Below the pieces are notes generated by a model. It did no database searches. It had not been told where the DNA came from and was given only the letters and a program-made list of their open reading frames with translations. 64,000 nucleotides of DNA, taken from NCBI GenBank assembly GCA_002105175.1, contig MCGE01000041.1, positions 1 through 64,000 on the forward strand, given 5' to 3'. Origin of the DNA: Absidia repens. Taxonomy: Eukaryota; Mucoromycota; Mucoromycetes; Mucorales; Cunninghamellaceae. How positions within the stretch are numbered: position 1 is the first letter of the stretch; each line of letters begins with the position of its first letter. Positions 48,080 through 60,147 of the stretch are shown here, piece after piece. A program made the position numbers and the translations under genes.

Positions 48080-51000
48080 ATGTATCCTACTACATTAACT
48101 GTTATACCTCTTGAAGACAAAGTGTTACTTCCTGGTGTGGTAATGCGAATGGTCCTGCGCGGTCCAGAAGCAACAGAACTTTCACGTCGGTTTTTCAAGA
48201 AAACTGATCAACAAGCAATTCATGTGGTCTGCGTGCCACTTCATCCAATCCAGGCTACTGATATCACTGATGCAACTTCTCAAGCTCCTCAAGTCCCACT
48301 TCCTCAGCATGGTTTAGTCAACAGCGGTTTGGACGGCCAGAACTCCCAACAATATCAACAGCGACAACAAGACGCACTCGTCAACCCGTTGCAACAAGCA
48401 CGACTCGCTCCTTTTGGTTGCCTTTCCAAGATAGTGCGTGTACAAAGATCTGGAGTTGGTGTATTTGGTGTGTTTTTTGAGGGAATCCAAAGGTGTCGAA
48501 TGGAAGGTCCTGTGAAATTAGACTCAACTGATGCTTCTACTGCTTCTCCCTCTCCATCTAACCCTCTTATGTACCATGTCCGGTATGGCCAAGATAATGC
48601 TACCAGCAGCGTCAACAACAGTCTCACGGATGGATATAAGGAGCTTTGCAAGGAATTTGTGAACCAAATGCGTCAACTTCAAATGCCGGATAGTTTGATT
48701 ATGCAACTTACCAAGATGACAAGTACTATGACTCCTTTGGCTTTGGCCGATTTGTTGGTCTCTATTATTGAATCCTCCTTTGATGAAAAATGGAACATGT
48801 TGGAAACAATGGATCCTATCAAACGCATCCACCTGGCTTCTTCTTTGATGCAACGTCAGCTACAAGTCTTACACATATCTCAACAGGTCCACTCCACTAT
48901 TGAAGGAAAATTGACTAAACAGCAAAGGGAATTCTATTTACGTCAACAGGTAAGGAAAAAAAAAAAAAGTGAAATGAATTAATGTACAGATAATTGAAAT
49001 AAATGAATAATAACCATGTTGTTTTTATTACGTGACTATTATTCTTATATGTAGCTGGATGCCATCCGACAAGAATTAGGACATGAACAAAAGGAAGAAG
49101 ATGAAATGGCGGAATTGAATAGGCGATTGGTAGAAGCGAACTTGCCTACACATGCGGTGATCATTGCTCAACGTGAATTAAAACGTATCAAAAGATTACA
49201 ACCTTCTTCAACTGAATGGGCTGTATCTCGGAATTATCTTGAGTGGCTTGCTGACTTGCCTTGGACCAAACGTACCGAAGACCGTGTTGACGTCAGTAGT
49301 GCAAAACAACAATTGGATGATGATCACTTTGGGTAAGCCGACTTAAAAACAAGGTGGCATACGGTAGGAGGAGGATGTGATTTATTAACTTCTTCCTGGA
49401 TACGTCTATTGTAGTTTGGATCATGTCAAAAAACGTGTGATTGAATATTTATCTGTTGTTAAAATGAAAGGCGATCTCAAAGCACCAATTCTCTGCTTCG
49501 TTGGGCCTGTAAGTTACTTTTTAAATACTAGGGTTATTTACAGTATACACGCATTATTTTATTTTTTGATTTCTCACATTTTGTTATTGGTGCTTTTAGC
49601 CAGGTGTTGGAAAGACCTCACTGGGTAGATCTATTGCAAAAGCTTTGTCAAGAGAATTCCATCGGTTATCTCTTGGCGGTGTAAGAGATGAAGCTGATAT
49701 GAGGTAAATTTTAAGACAAGGTTCTGGTGTATTACTAGGAGCGGATATTGATTTGCAATTTCTTGTGTAGGGGACACCGACGAACATACGTAGGATCTCA
49801 GCCTGGACTGGTTATTCAAGGATTGAACAAAGCTGGTGTGAACAATCCATTGATGCTACTAGACGAAATTGATAAACTTGTACATTCTTCACATTATGGC
49901 GACCCTGGTAAGTAATAAGTGCAGAAAAAATTAAAAAAAATTCTTACTGACAAGAAGCCAAAATTTTATACACTTAGCTGCTGCGTTATTGGAGGTGCTT
50001 GATCCTGAACAAAATAACAGCTTTACAGACCACTACCTCAACGTCTCCTTTGACTTATCCAATGTTCTATTTATCGCCACAGCCAACAACTTGGACACAA
50101 TACCTGAACCTTTACTCGACCGAATGGAGGTTATTCAACTACATGGCTACACCTTTGAAGAAAAATTACACATCGCAAAAACTCATCTTTTACCGAAACA
50201 GTTAAAAGCCCATGGACTAGGACCAAAGGATGTGATCATCTCGGACGAAGTTATCTTGAAATTAGCGGAATGTTATACTCGAGAAAGTGGCGTCCGGAAT
50301 TTGGAACGAACTATAGCATCGGTGGTACGTGCAAAATGTGTGGAATTAGCAGCCCTTTATGAGGCCTCGTCTCCAAGTGTTAATCAAGACTATTGCCCTC
50401 ATGTATATTCAACTGATATTGCTAATATTCTTGGGGTAAGTTTTCAAGGTGGAAAGATACGTTCTATTCATCACAATTTTATATTAATTCTAGGTAAGCA
50501 AATTTGACAAGGAGGTGGCTGAACGTGAAGATATACCTGGTGTGGTGACTGGATTGGCATATGGAGGATCTGGCAATGGCTCTATTCTTTTTGTAGAAGC
50601 AACCAAAATGCCTGGAAAAGGTGGCAACCTCCAATTGACAGGTATGTATGGGGTATAAAAGCTTTGGTATGGGAAGTAGATGATGGATAGGTAATAAAAA
50701 GGTTAATCCCATTTAATTTATGTTTTACAGGATCTCTTGGTGATGTTATCAAGGAATCGGCGCAAATTGCTCTAACGTGGGTAAAAGCACACGCCTATGT
50801 ATTGAATCTGACCTCTGAACGAAGAACCAACATTGTGGAACACGATGATGTACATATTCATTTTCCTTCAGGTAGCATTCCAAAAGATGGCCCAAGTGCA
50901 GGTAATGAACACATATAACTCCCCCCCCTCTTTTTTTCAAAAAAAAAAAAAAGCTTACTTGTATCTTTGATAGGTGTTACTTTGGTATGTGCACTTGTTT

Positions 51001-51302
51001 CTCTGTTTGGTGTGTGGCAAGTTCCATCCACGACCGCCATGACGGGTGAAATATCTTTACGGGGGCAAGTACTTCCAGTAGGCGGGATCAAGGAAAAGGT
51101 CATTTCTGCGCATCGGGCGGGTATTCGAAAGTTGATTCTTCCTTGGCGAAATCAAAACGATGTGGAGGCTGATGTACCTATGGCGGTCAAGATGGAAATT
51201 GAATTTGTTTATGCCAAAACCATTTGGGATGTACTGAATGCTGCTTTTATTAAAGATGAAAGATGGTCGCCGGCAAAGGCGTCTTTGGAAAGCCATTTGT
51301 AG
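48080..51302 (+). CDS. Peroxisomal-type ATP-dependent Lon protease
   Basis: Peroxisomal Lon degrades unfolded matrix proteins. Nine exons (48080-48949, 49055-49332, 49415-49508, 49600-49703, 49771-49907, 49978-50435, 50494-50641, 50731-50901, 50974-51302) give 862 residues. The N-terminal LAN domain starts at [19 protein letters not shown]. The coiled region (LDAIRQELG) precedes the AAA+ module with Walker [21 protein letters not shown] as Walker B, and [11 protein letters not shown]. The protease domain has the catalytic Ser in [10 protein letters not shown] and the Lys in [10 protein letters not shown]. The protein ends in Ser-His-Leu, a PTS1-type peroxisomal signal, and lacks a mitochondrial presequence when started at MYPTTLTV. 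This separates it from the mitochondrial Pim1 type. Confidence 0.95.
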
Positions 51303-53665
51303 TATATTAGCTTGATTAGTTTTAATTTTTATTATTATTGTAATTATTCATATATATATTCATCATCAATGTGTTGCACATCTTTTTAGTATAGTTTCTT
51401 TTGACTTAGTATACGCCTATCCCCATTCAAACATAAAATTTATACAAATAAAAACAACGATCTGTCAACTAGTAATTAGTCAATCAACTGTCCGGTAGCT
51501 ATCATTGTTGGGATATACACAAAAATTTGAAGTAAATACTTGATTTTATTTCGTATTAGCTTACATAATCATGGTTGCATTAAGCCTCCTGTATAGCTTA
51601 ATCCTTGACTCCAAAAAAGGTACTAAAAGTAGTTTGAATTTTTCAGAATTCAGGCACAATTTACGTTTGAGCTCAAGCGTTTAATATTGACAATCATATT
51701 AAATGTTGATTTTACGATGAACCGATCACACCAGTCGTTACTTCAAATGTTAGCAATATTCGTTGGATGTTTATTTCGGCATCTCTGTGTCCCTGTGTTG
51801 GATTTTTTTCCAGTTTTCGTAAGTTCTCAAAAATAAAAAATCACCTTCCTTGGTGAAACCTTTTCTTATTTTTGCTTTACGTTCTCAAAACTATCCAAAC
51901 CATTCGAAAGCGACCGTCTCCTCTTTTTGTAACGACAGCCACCATTCGCCAGTGGCACTATTCACTACAGAGTAACTGCCATGACGTCTTTGAACCCCGC
52001 TCCTTCTGCTGGCTAGCTTGTCTCACAATGTACTGTACAGTAGATTAGCGTACCCACTCTGTCTGCATTATAGATTAGTTCGCTACCCATCGTAGAATAG
52101 TATACCCGTTCCCTCTTTACAATAGGATAACCTGCAACTTATACTTATTTACAATAAAAAAAAGAGCATTTTATTAAACCAGTATATTGAATCATAATGA
52201 TCTACTCTAAACTAAAGGAACAATGCGGACAAGAGAACTATTGCACTGAGCATGAAAAAGCCTTGTAGGGATCTGATGAGATCAGTATGAGTCTGAAGAG
52301 ATAATGATAATATATATAAATATATATATATATTGACAAGGCAACAAGTCATGAGAGCTGGTGAAAAGAATCATGGTAAAGGAGGAATGTGTTATCTGTA
52401 CAATGAATAAGAGACATCTCTTATTGCAGCATGTAACTATTGTACAAGACATGGGAGAGACTAATGGGGCAATTTTTTTTTTTTTTGTAAAAACAAATAC
52501 ACTTTATTCAGATATAGATACAAACTATGATAATGGTACACTAAACTAGATAATGGAGGTTCCAAAGAGCGAAATAATGGTGGTCTCAAATCCTGAATCC
52601 AAAATGCAAGGGGTACCCCCATGCATCTTGTAATCCCTTAGCTGAAACGCCTTCTAAACTAGTCCTGATACTAATCTATTATCACCTTAACCTCAAAGGG
52701 GTTGAATTAAGAAGAAAAAAGAAGAAGGAATATGAAAAGAAAGGGAGAGGCGAAAAATAATCCACGCATGGCGGAATTTCAAATTTCCCTAATACTTTCT
52801 TATCATTAACTTACCCTACTCCTCCAAACAATCTTCATACACTTGTCGCTACCTATCACACAAATTACAACAACATACTAGAAGAGAAAATTTTGATATC
52901 AACAGAAAAAACAGTCGGGCTACGAAGCACTCAACTGACTGACAAAAGCAACTGTTATGATATGGCCTATTCACTCCTCAGTTCTTTCTTTCTTTGAACA
53001 TTGATAATTCCAAGGTGCTTTTTATTCTATATTTTTCTGGACTCTACCAACCACTCCCAGTTTGATCACCTTGGCTCGTTTGGAAATACAAGGCGGATCA
53101 TTTTAATTGTCAATTGCTGTAGCTATCCACTTCCGTCCATATAATATTAGCCATAGTATCTCCTTTGATTCCGCATATTATTAGCTATAGTTTTTCCTTA
53201 GTTCTTGCAGGATCACGAATGGTTTTTTCTTTTACCTCCACTCTGTGCTAGTTATAGTTCACTTGTCTCTTCGATATTATTTCAGACATATAACTCGTTT
53301 CTTAAAAGTAACACCGCACAGTAATCGATTTTTATGATTATTATATATGGTTATTTGTTTATACAGTATGTGCTATTTACTATCCCCTTTTTCGATGGTT
53401 ATATGGGTTCGACATATTGATCAGCTTGGGAAGATAATAGTTGTTGACGCGAATTGTTTTTCCTTGCCATTAGCTCATGTTACATTCGTTTAATCATTTC
53501 TGGTAAAGCGGGAAATCCATTCCCAATGCTACTTAACCTTGTGTGTGATATTGTTAGTACAAGGTACATTCCCTTTTTTTTAATTGCTGCCTCATTATCG
53601 TGGTTTTTGTATAGGCGGCGGGAATTTAAAATCAACAACCTCTTTTTTTTCGATCAGTTTTCATT

Positions 53666-53702
<37 letters not shown>

Positions 53703-53703
53703 G
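51303..53703. other. 2.4 kb gene-free stretch with a dispersed-repeat copy
   Basis: 3' flank of Lon, then AT-rich sequence, repeat copy 6 (about 52150-52790), and the 5' flank of Sft2 with GCGGGAATTTAAA at 53618-53630 and a T run just before its ATG. No supported gene; no tRNA-like fold is seen. Confidence 0.5.
52150..52790 (+). repeat. Dispersed noncoding repeat, copy 6 (forward)
   Basis: Starts with CATTTTATTAAACCAGTATA, then GAACTATTGCACTGAGCATG, GATACAAACTATGATAATGG, TGGAGGTTCCAAAGAG, the core CCTGAATCCAAAATGCAAGG, CATGCATCTTGTAATCCCT, TTCTAAACTAGTCCTGATAC, an A/G-rich run, and ends near CCACGCATGGCGGAATTTC. This is the best-preserved forward copy together with copy 1. Confidence 0.75.
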
Positions 53704-54710
53704 ATGTCTAACACAACAGAAAACACGTTTCGAAATTCTTTAAAGAATTTCAACTTGGCTCGGACTTCATCGCCTATATCGTTACCTACGGTCACTGGCA
53801 ATACCTCAGAGCCTGCTACACCTTTCGCTTCCATACGGGATTCTGCGAACAATTTATTCAGCAATGTGTCCTCCTCAGTACAGGGCTATCTGCCTGTCAA
53901 TGGTGAAGAAGAAGAAGAACCTTGGTATCAGCTTTCTCGAGTAGAGGTAAGTCTGTCAAAAAATATTGAAATTTAACAATATTTTTCGTTAATTGGTTTA
54001 TTTGTTCATATATAGAGAGTCATCGCGTTTGCTCTGTGTTTGGGTCTTGGCATTTTGTGCTTCTTCTTGGTAAGCTCTACCTGTATTTTGATGGTCGAGT
54101 TTTGACATGATACTAATTTTTAACATTTTATGGATTTGTCTTTATGTAGGCCTTTTCTCTCTTTCTCTTTCTTATTCCCATCTCCCCTGGAAAATTCGCT
54201 GCAACATTTACTTGTAAGTCCGGACGTTCGTAAAACACTGGAGACGCATGTGTATAAACAATTTTGTTGTTTTATAGTGGGTAGTATATTACTGCTTGTT
54301 AGTGTTGCCATGCTTCGAGGGCCTATGGCACATATCAAACATATGATATCTAGGGAACGACTTCCTTTCACTATCTCCTATATTGGTTCAATGGCACTGA
54401 CCCTCTATGCATCTTTAGGGGTAAGTTAAAAAAAAATGGATGTTGTAGGTTATACTGACCATGATCATCTACAATTATTTAGGCTAGAAATTATATTCTA
54501 ACGATCATCTTTGCGATCATTCAAATTTTGGCACTGGCATGGTAAATTCAATTACATTAGCATACTATACATGAGTGATTGGAAAGGAATCTCAAGATTT
54601 CATAATTAATGCACAGGTACATAGGCTCTTATATTCCTGGTGGTGTGTCAACGCTACGCTACGGTACCGCTTATATTGGAAGACGAGCTGCATCAATTTT
54701 ACCTATTTAG
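53704..54710 (+). CDS. SFT2: Sft2-type vesicle transport protein
   Basis: Sft2/Got1 proteins are four-span Golgi membrane proteins that aid vesicle fusion with the Golgi. Six exons (53704-53946, 54016-54069, 54150-54213, 54278-54420, 54483-54541, 54617-54710) give 218 residues with every junction in phase. The cytosolic N-terminus is S/T/N-rich and ends EEEEEPWYQLSRVE, the usual lead-in. The spans are VIAFALCLGLGILCFFLAF, FLFLIPISPGKFAATFTLGS, ILLLVSVAMLRGP, and ISYIGSMALTLYASLG to YILTIIFAIIQILALAWY. The conserved loop MLRGPMAHIKHMISRERLPFT and the ending SYIPGG are diagnostic. The small 54- and 59-nt exons each encode part of one membrane helix. Confidence 0.94.
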
Positions 54711-55157
54711 AAACTTGTCTTATTGTAGCTATACATATATATTTATATATTGGGGGGGGGCTTTTTTTCTTTTCCTTTTTTCGTTGGTATTTGTCAATGA
54801 CTACTATTTATTCAATAAAGAAATCACACATCGCTTTATACCTTCAGCATATACCGGATAGTACCCTTACATATCACAAGGCGGGGTTGGATGGGTTTAC
54901 TTCTCATAATAGGGTGGGACATGTTTATTAGGAAAGAGACAGTGAATGATATCTAGTGATTATTGCTATTTTTGATGATGAAGTGCTCTTTGGCTGCTAG
55001 ATAATTTTGAATAGAGACGAAGTGTAATTCTTGGGCGACTGGGATTGAATTTTCACATGATGGAAAAAGGTCTACCATGAAGTAAAAATCTCTAATTACT
55101 TCTTTTTTTTTCTCTTACATATATATATATATATTTATATATTTCTGGTTCTTCTAT
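54711..55157. other. Spacer between Sft2 and cyclin genes
   Basis: AT-rich, with a G-run near 54751-54759, AATAAAG near 54813, and a TA microsatellite (about 55119-55132) just upstream of the cyclin start. No gene is seen; a plus-strand frame here is a read-through of the Sft2 tail. Confidence 0.45.
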
Positions 55158-57474
55158 ATGCCTTATAATAGTGACCCTCAACGTGTAAGTTGTTTTGCTA
55201 TTTAAATATATTACCGGTCTGGGGGTTGTGGATCTCAGCGGGATATTTATATGGAGTGTGGGGTGGTGTGATCTGAGAAGTGCATCGAAAAAAATGATAC
55301 TGAAGTAAACGCTCTGCATGTATTCTTATTAAAAATATATAGGCACTTGGAAGGAAATCAAAATCTAATGATACAACATGTGACGAAAATGCTGATACAA
55401 CAACTACACAAGCAAAGCCAATTCCATTAGTGACTCTGAATCGCAAAACGACTAAACATCGGGAACCTCTTTTTCAAGCAGCTAATACAGCTAAACCTCC
55501 AGTTGCTTCCGCTTCAAAATGTATTGTGTTGAACGATAAAAGCAATCACTCCGGTCAAACTTCATTAGTAGGTCTTTTTGTCCTTCTTTTATGCTACACC
55601 CTGAAATATATTCCCTTAGATTTATTACTTACATTGGTACTCTCTTTTTCTTTTTTGTTATATAAAATAGACACCCACCAACAAAGATAATGAAAAAGAT
55701 ACGACTGTTAAGAGCCAGAAGCACTGTCCATCATCGGAAAACGACCATATCCAACGAAAATCAGGGCTACATTCACCAGAGCTCCCACCAGCAGGTACCG
55801 TTAGGAAAACTACATCACAGCTCAGGAATTCTTCGAATCAACAACAACAGCAATTATCAAGCGATACCTCCAAAACAAATGTTATCACTACTACTACTAC
55901 CGCTGCAAAATTGGAAGAATTAACAACAGCAGCCGCGGCAACTGAAGCAGCAATACTCAAAGCATTTTTTGAAGACAACGAACAACGTTACAAACCCACA
56001 TCGGTCGATGACAAACCGGAAAAACCAATGGAACCTACACCAGTGCTCCCTATTATTATACCTGACAAGATAAAATCTCGTATTCGTGAACAATATATCG
56101 GCAAAAGCTCAAAACGAACTCATGAAAATATATACGACGGAGATGCACCAGTACCAGCAATTCTGAAAAGACAAAAATCTAGGGAACATGATCATCATCA
56201 ATCGCATAGTGGAGATACCAGTCATAAACAACGTTCTACAGAAACAGCAACAGCGACAGCAACAACAGTGACAGCATCAACTACTACGGCAAACATACCA
56301 TCATCACATGTATCTACTTCACATCACCCCATACCACCTTTCTCAGCATTAGAATCCAAAAATGAACCCCAACAAACAACGGCAGATCTGGTGCTTGACC
56401 AACAAACATATGATCTAGCAAAAGAACTAGATGATCAGCAGGAACACAGTGCCCTTCAAAATCTTACACAACCCACGGTATATCACCCTCGCAACAATGA
56501 TGATGCTGCTCAAGGCAGTCCGGGTGACCCCTTACTGGTGGCTGAATATTCTGACGAAATTTATGATCATTTACGTATCAAAGAGGCAAGTGAATTTAAT
56601 GTTGAAGGCGGATAAAAAGACGACCAAGTGACATTAACAACCATGACTCCCCTTTCTTATATATATTAGGTCGAGACACTAGCTGATCCAAACTATATCA
56701 ATATTCAACACGAAATTACTTGGAAAATGCGCGATATACTTATTGATTGGGTTATTGAAGTCCATTACTTGTTTGATTTCTTACCCGAAACATTCTTCTT
56801 GACGGTGAATATTATTGATCGTTTCCTCAGCAAACGAGATGTCTCTGCCGCCAAACTCCAACTCGTAGCGATTGCATCCTTGTTTTTGGCCGCCAAGTTT
56901 GAAGAAAACATTACGCCTTCTATCAACCAATACGTCTACATTACTGGAAATGTCATTACGGAAGAAGAACTTCTCAAAGCTGAACGTTATATTCTGCAAG
57001 CCCTGGATTTCAAGCTTTGTTACCCAGATCCTCTGCAATTCTTTCGCCGATGTACCATGACGGACAAGTTTGATTTGAATTTCCGTCTCATCAACAAATA
57101 TTTTATGGAAATCACTTGTGCTGACCATCGCTTCATTGGCACTCCCCCATCTCTAGTGGCTGCTTCCTCTTTATGGCTAGCAATGAAAATAAGTGCCAAA
57201 GGTAACTGGGTAAGTGAACCTGAAAAAAAAAAAAAAATGTCACGAAATTGTACTTACTTTTCTTTTTTCATCACTTATTTTATCGGTTTGTGGGTAGACA
57301 CCCAAATTGACTGAATTATCTGGATACAAGGCGCAAGACTTGAAACCGACTGTAGAATTGATCTTGGATTATTTATCACAGCCTATCAAAAATACCGCCA
57401 TCTTCAAAAAATGGGCTTCCAAACGGATGATGAAGGTCAGCGTCTTTGTCCGTGACTGGGTGGAACACTATTAG
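55158..57474 (+). CDS. G2/mitotic B-type cyclin
   Basis: B-type cyclins activate Cdk1 for entry into mitosis. Five exons (55158-55184, 55343-55567, 55671-56585, 56670-57209, 57298-57474) give 627 residues. The long N-terminus is S/T/Q/P-rich. It holds a destruction-box match, REPLFQAAN (RxxLxxxxN), at about residue 45-55, which fits APC/C-mediated turnover. The cyclin box starts YSDEIYDHLRIKE, crosses an intron, and goes on with PNYINIQHEITWKMRDILID, WVIEVH, LPETFFLTVNIIDRFLS, KLQLVAIASLFLAAKFEE. The second fold has TPPSLVAASSLWLAMK, and the protein ends ASKRMMKVSVFVRDWVEHY. The junction at 56585/56670 requires a GC donor (see findings). AATAAA follows at 57578. Confidence 0.95.
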
Positions 57475-57577
57475 GAATTATTCTAGTTATCACTTTTACC
57501 TTTCTCCTTTCCTCTCCTTTAGTTTACCCAAATTATATACAGTTATATACATCCATACCTTATCTTAGTTGCGAATT

Positions 57578-57583
57578 AATAAA
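57578..57583 (+). terminator. Poly(A) signal AATAAA after cyclin B
   Basis: AATAAA lies 104 bp after the cyclin stop, followed by a second AATAAA six bases on. Confidence 0.4.
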
Positions 57584-58309
57584 AATAAAAAAAATAGTCT
57601 CTTTATTACTCATTTGTCTATTTATATGTTGTCACCATAATTGGTTGACTGGTTAGTTATGAATAATGGGGCAAAATGTGGTATATGGGTAGAGTAGGTA
57701 GCATAGCCATGTATGTGTCTGTCAGGAATACAATGCAGTTTAACAAGATTTTAAACCATTTGGGGCTTACGGAGAATATTGAGGACATTTTCTTCACTTG
57801 ATATTAATAATTTTACCTGACTAGTATGACAGTAAAGGTGAGAAGGAACAAGGTTACGTGACTGGGATATTTTTTTATAAGAAAATAAAGTCTGGGGAGC
57901 GTTGATAAGTTACAACACCAAGACTTCTACTAGAAAAAGAGAATGTTATGTGGTCAATCAAACACCTTCCAGTGCGTTTCAATCATCATACTTTTAATCG
58001 CTCATCACTGGTTATTTTTTTTTGTTATTACTGTTCTTCCTTCACTGCCTTTTTTTCATGTGTCCATCACAACCACTGCTTTCAAACCATTCAATAAGTC
58101 CCTATTATCGCTATTTTAAGGAGTCCAGCACAATACAGTAGATGAAGCACTGGACACGATGGTTGTTCGAAGACTCTCATGCCTAACCTTTTTTTTTTAT
58201 TTTTGCATATACTCTAACTCACCTGTATTTTTTTCTGCGCACACATGTACTCTCTAGTGTAGATATATTCTACCATTTTACAAGACAAACTAAACTTATG
58301 AGTGATGAA

Positions 58310-58700
58310 TGATACAAAGACAAAACATATTTTATTAACTTGTGGGTATATACTATGACAGCTAAATTAAACTAGTCTCAAGATAGTACGATGACACATA
58401 TCTAAAGATGGAGTAATTAGGGGAAGTGTGGCGGGAGGAGGGTGATCGTGGAGAGTGCTAGGGTAAAACTATCTTGTCGCAGATTAAACATACCGTCAGA
58501 TAAACCAGCCCAATCAAAGGTACAAGTCATCCTGAAGTGAGTGACAAGTATTCTATAATGAAGGCTTGGGCACACCGAACAGGTGCATAATTAATCCATA
58601 ATGAGTCCAATGGTATTATAAAAATAGAAAAAAAAATAGAGGGATTGCATTTTGTGCACCCACCAAAAAAAAGCACACATAAAATCCTTTTTGAAACCCA
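58310..58700 (+). repeat. Dispersed noncoding repeat, copy 7 (forward, partial)
   Basis: Begins with AAACATATTTTATTAACTTG and has ATGACAGCTAAATTAAACTAG, matching the start of the family unit, but soon diverges and lacks the AATCCAAAATG core. It abuts the next, inverted copy. Confidence 0.45.
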
Positions 58701-59370
58701 AAAACAATTCACATTCCGCCCACGTGAAACTTTATTTACTCCCTTTTTTTTTCGTCTCCCTTTTTTTTTTTTTTTTTCTTCACCATTCAGCCTCTGTGAG
58801 GTTATGTTGGACTTAGATTAGTGTCAGGACTAGTTTAGAAGGGATTTCAGCTCAGGGATTACAAGATGCATGGGGAAACCCTTTCATTTTGGATTCAGGA
58901 TTTGGAACCACCATCTGTTGGCTTATTAAAGTCTTCATTAGCTTGGTTTAGCGTTAGTGTGCCGTGGTCTATATTTACATCTAAATTAATACTGTTCAAT
59001 AAAATATGTTTATTTTTACTTTTCTCAATGAAAAATATCCCATCAGTCACTCTCATATTTTGCGCAGTAGATCCCCTTTAGACAGGTAGTGACCATTCTT
59101 CAGATCTCCCATCAGACTTTCTCATACTGTCTCTATTAAATCTATTGTTAGAATGATCTCCCCGTCATCTTTAGTTTATGCAGTGCCTACCAATATGCCT
59201 CAATAAAATATATCTTTTCTTAAATATCCTCTGACTCATCATATTGTAAACAATGCTAGTGCTGCGACTGTTTTGTGAATGTTTCCTCAAACACCTGCTT
59301 TCTACTTCACCCACTTTGACTACTTTTCCCCATCGTCACAATGACTTGTTGACACTTAATATGAAGCATA
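58700..59370 (-). repeat. Dispersed noncoding repeat, copy 8 (inverted, full)
   Basis: Begins at ACATTCCGCCCACGTG, the reverse complement of the CACGTGGGCGGAAT end seen in forward copies. It then has a T/C-rich run, AGATTAGTGTCAGGACTAGT, CCCTTTCATTTTGGATTCAG at 58879-58898, AGTCTTCATTAGCTTGG, and TTTTGTGAATGTTTCC near the far end. It aligns with copy 3 along about 0.6 kb. Confidence 0.75.
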
Positions 59371-60147
59371 TCATAACCCTATTTCTGCGCTATTATTCTT
59401 CACTAGACTACTGTATATATCTAGTTCGTTGTTTTTTCAAGAATTTTAATTTTTGCGTATAATATAATAAGAAAAAAAAGCCATCCAAGCTCCAAACTGC
59501 AGCCAATGGAGAGTGAAGGTTCCCTCGACAAAAGGAAGTGATCGTTTTTCAATGTTTGGTTGTGTTCCATGCTGAGTCTCGGACAGATATTTGCTCTGTG
59601 GATAGGGTATTTTAGTGACGGGGCCTTTAGATGTATATACCACCTTGGAGGGTAATTTGCATCATCATTATAAATATATGCTTTTGCTAAGCCTTGGCGA
59701 CAATGACCACTAATAGACAATATCGATACCGTCATAATATTTCTTGTTTTTCGGTCAAGGACGCCGGGAGATCGGGTGTCCAAATACCATGAACCATTTT
59801 TTTTTTTTTTTTTTTTTTTTCACAGGGGAGAAAAATAAAGCTGCAATATGAAGCTCTTCAGCACAAGCGAATCCTTAATGTTGATGACAAAATATAAAAT
59901 GGCATTTTTTTGGTAAATGCATGAAAAGAGAAAACGTAAACATTTATATGGGAAAACGTGGGAAATCCATCAAGTAACAATAAACACACAATTGCTCGGG
60001 GTTTCTTTCATCCTTGCTACTGTGTCAATACTCTGAGCATAAACTTTAATAAACTATAAAAGACACTGAAAGTTTCTATGAGCTTTCTTTTCCCTTTTAT
60101 TTGATATTATATTTATCATCGAAACATATTATTACCCCCTCGACTCT

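Larger units (their letters stand above)
57475..60147. other. 2.7 kb gene-free stretch with repeats head to head
   Basis: Contains 3' flank of the cyclin gene, a forward repeat fragment (about 58310-58700), an inverted repeat copy (about 58700-59370), long T runs (26 T at about 59795-59820), and the 5' flank of the first monooxygenase. No gene is supported. Confidence 0.5.

Noticed and set aside
55092..55446. Minus-strand open frames over the cyclin first intron
   Set aside because: They lie opposite the cyclin first exon and intron and show no motif.
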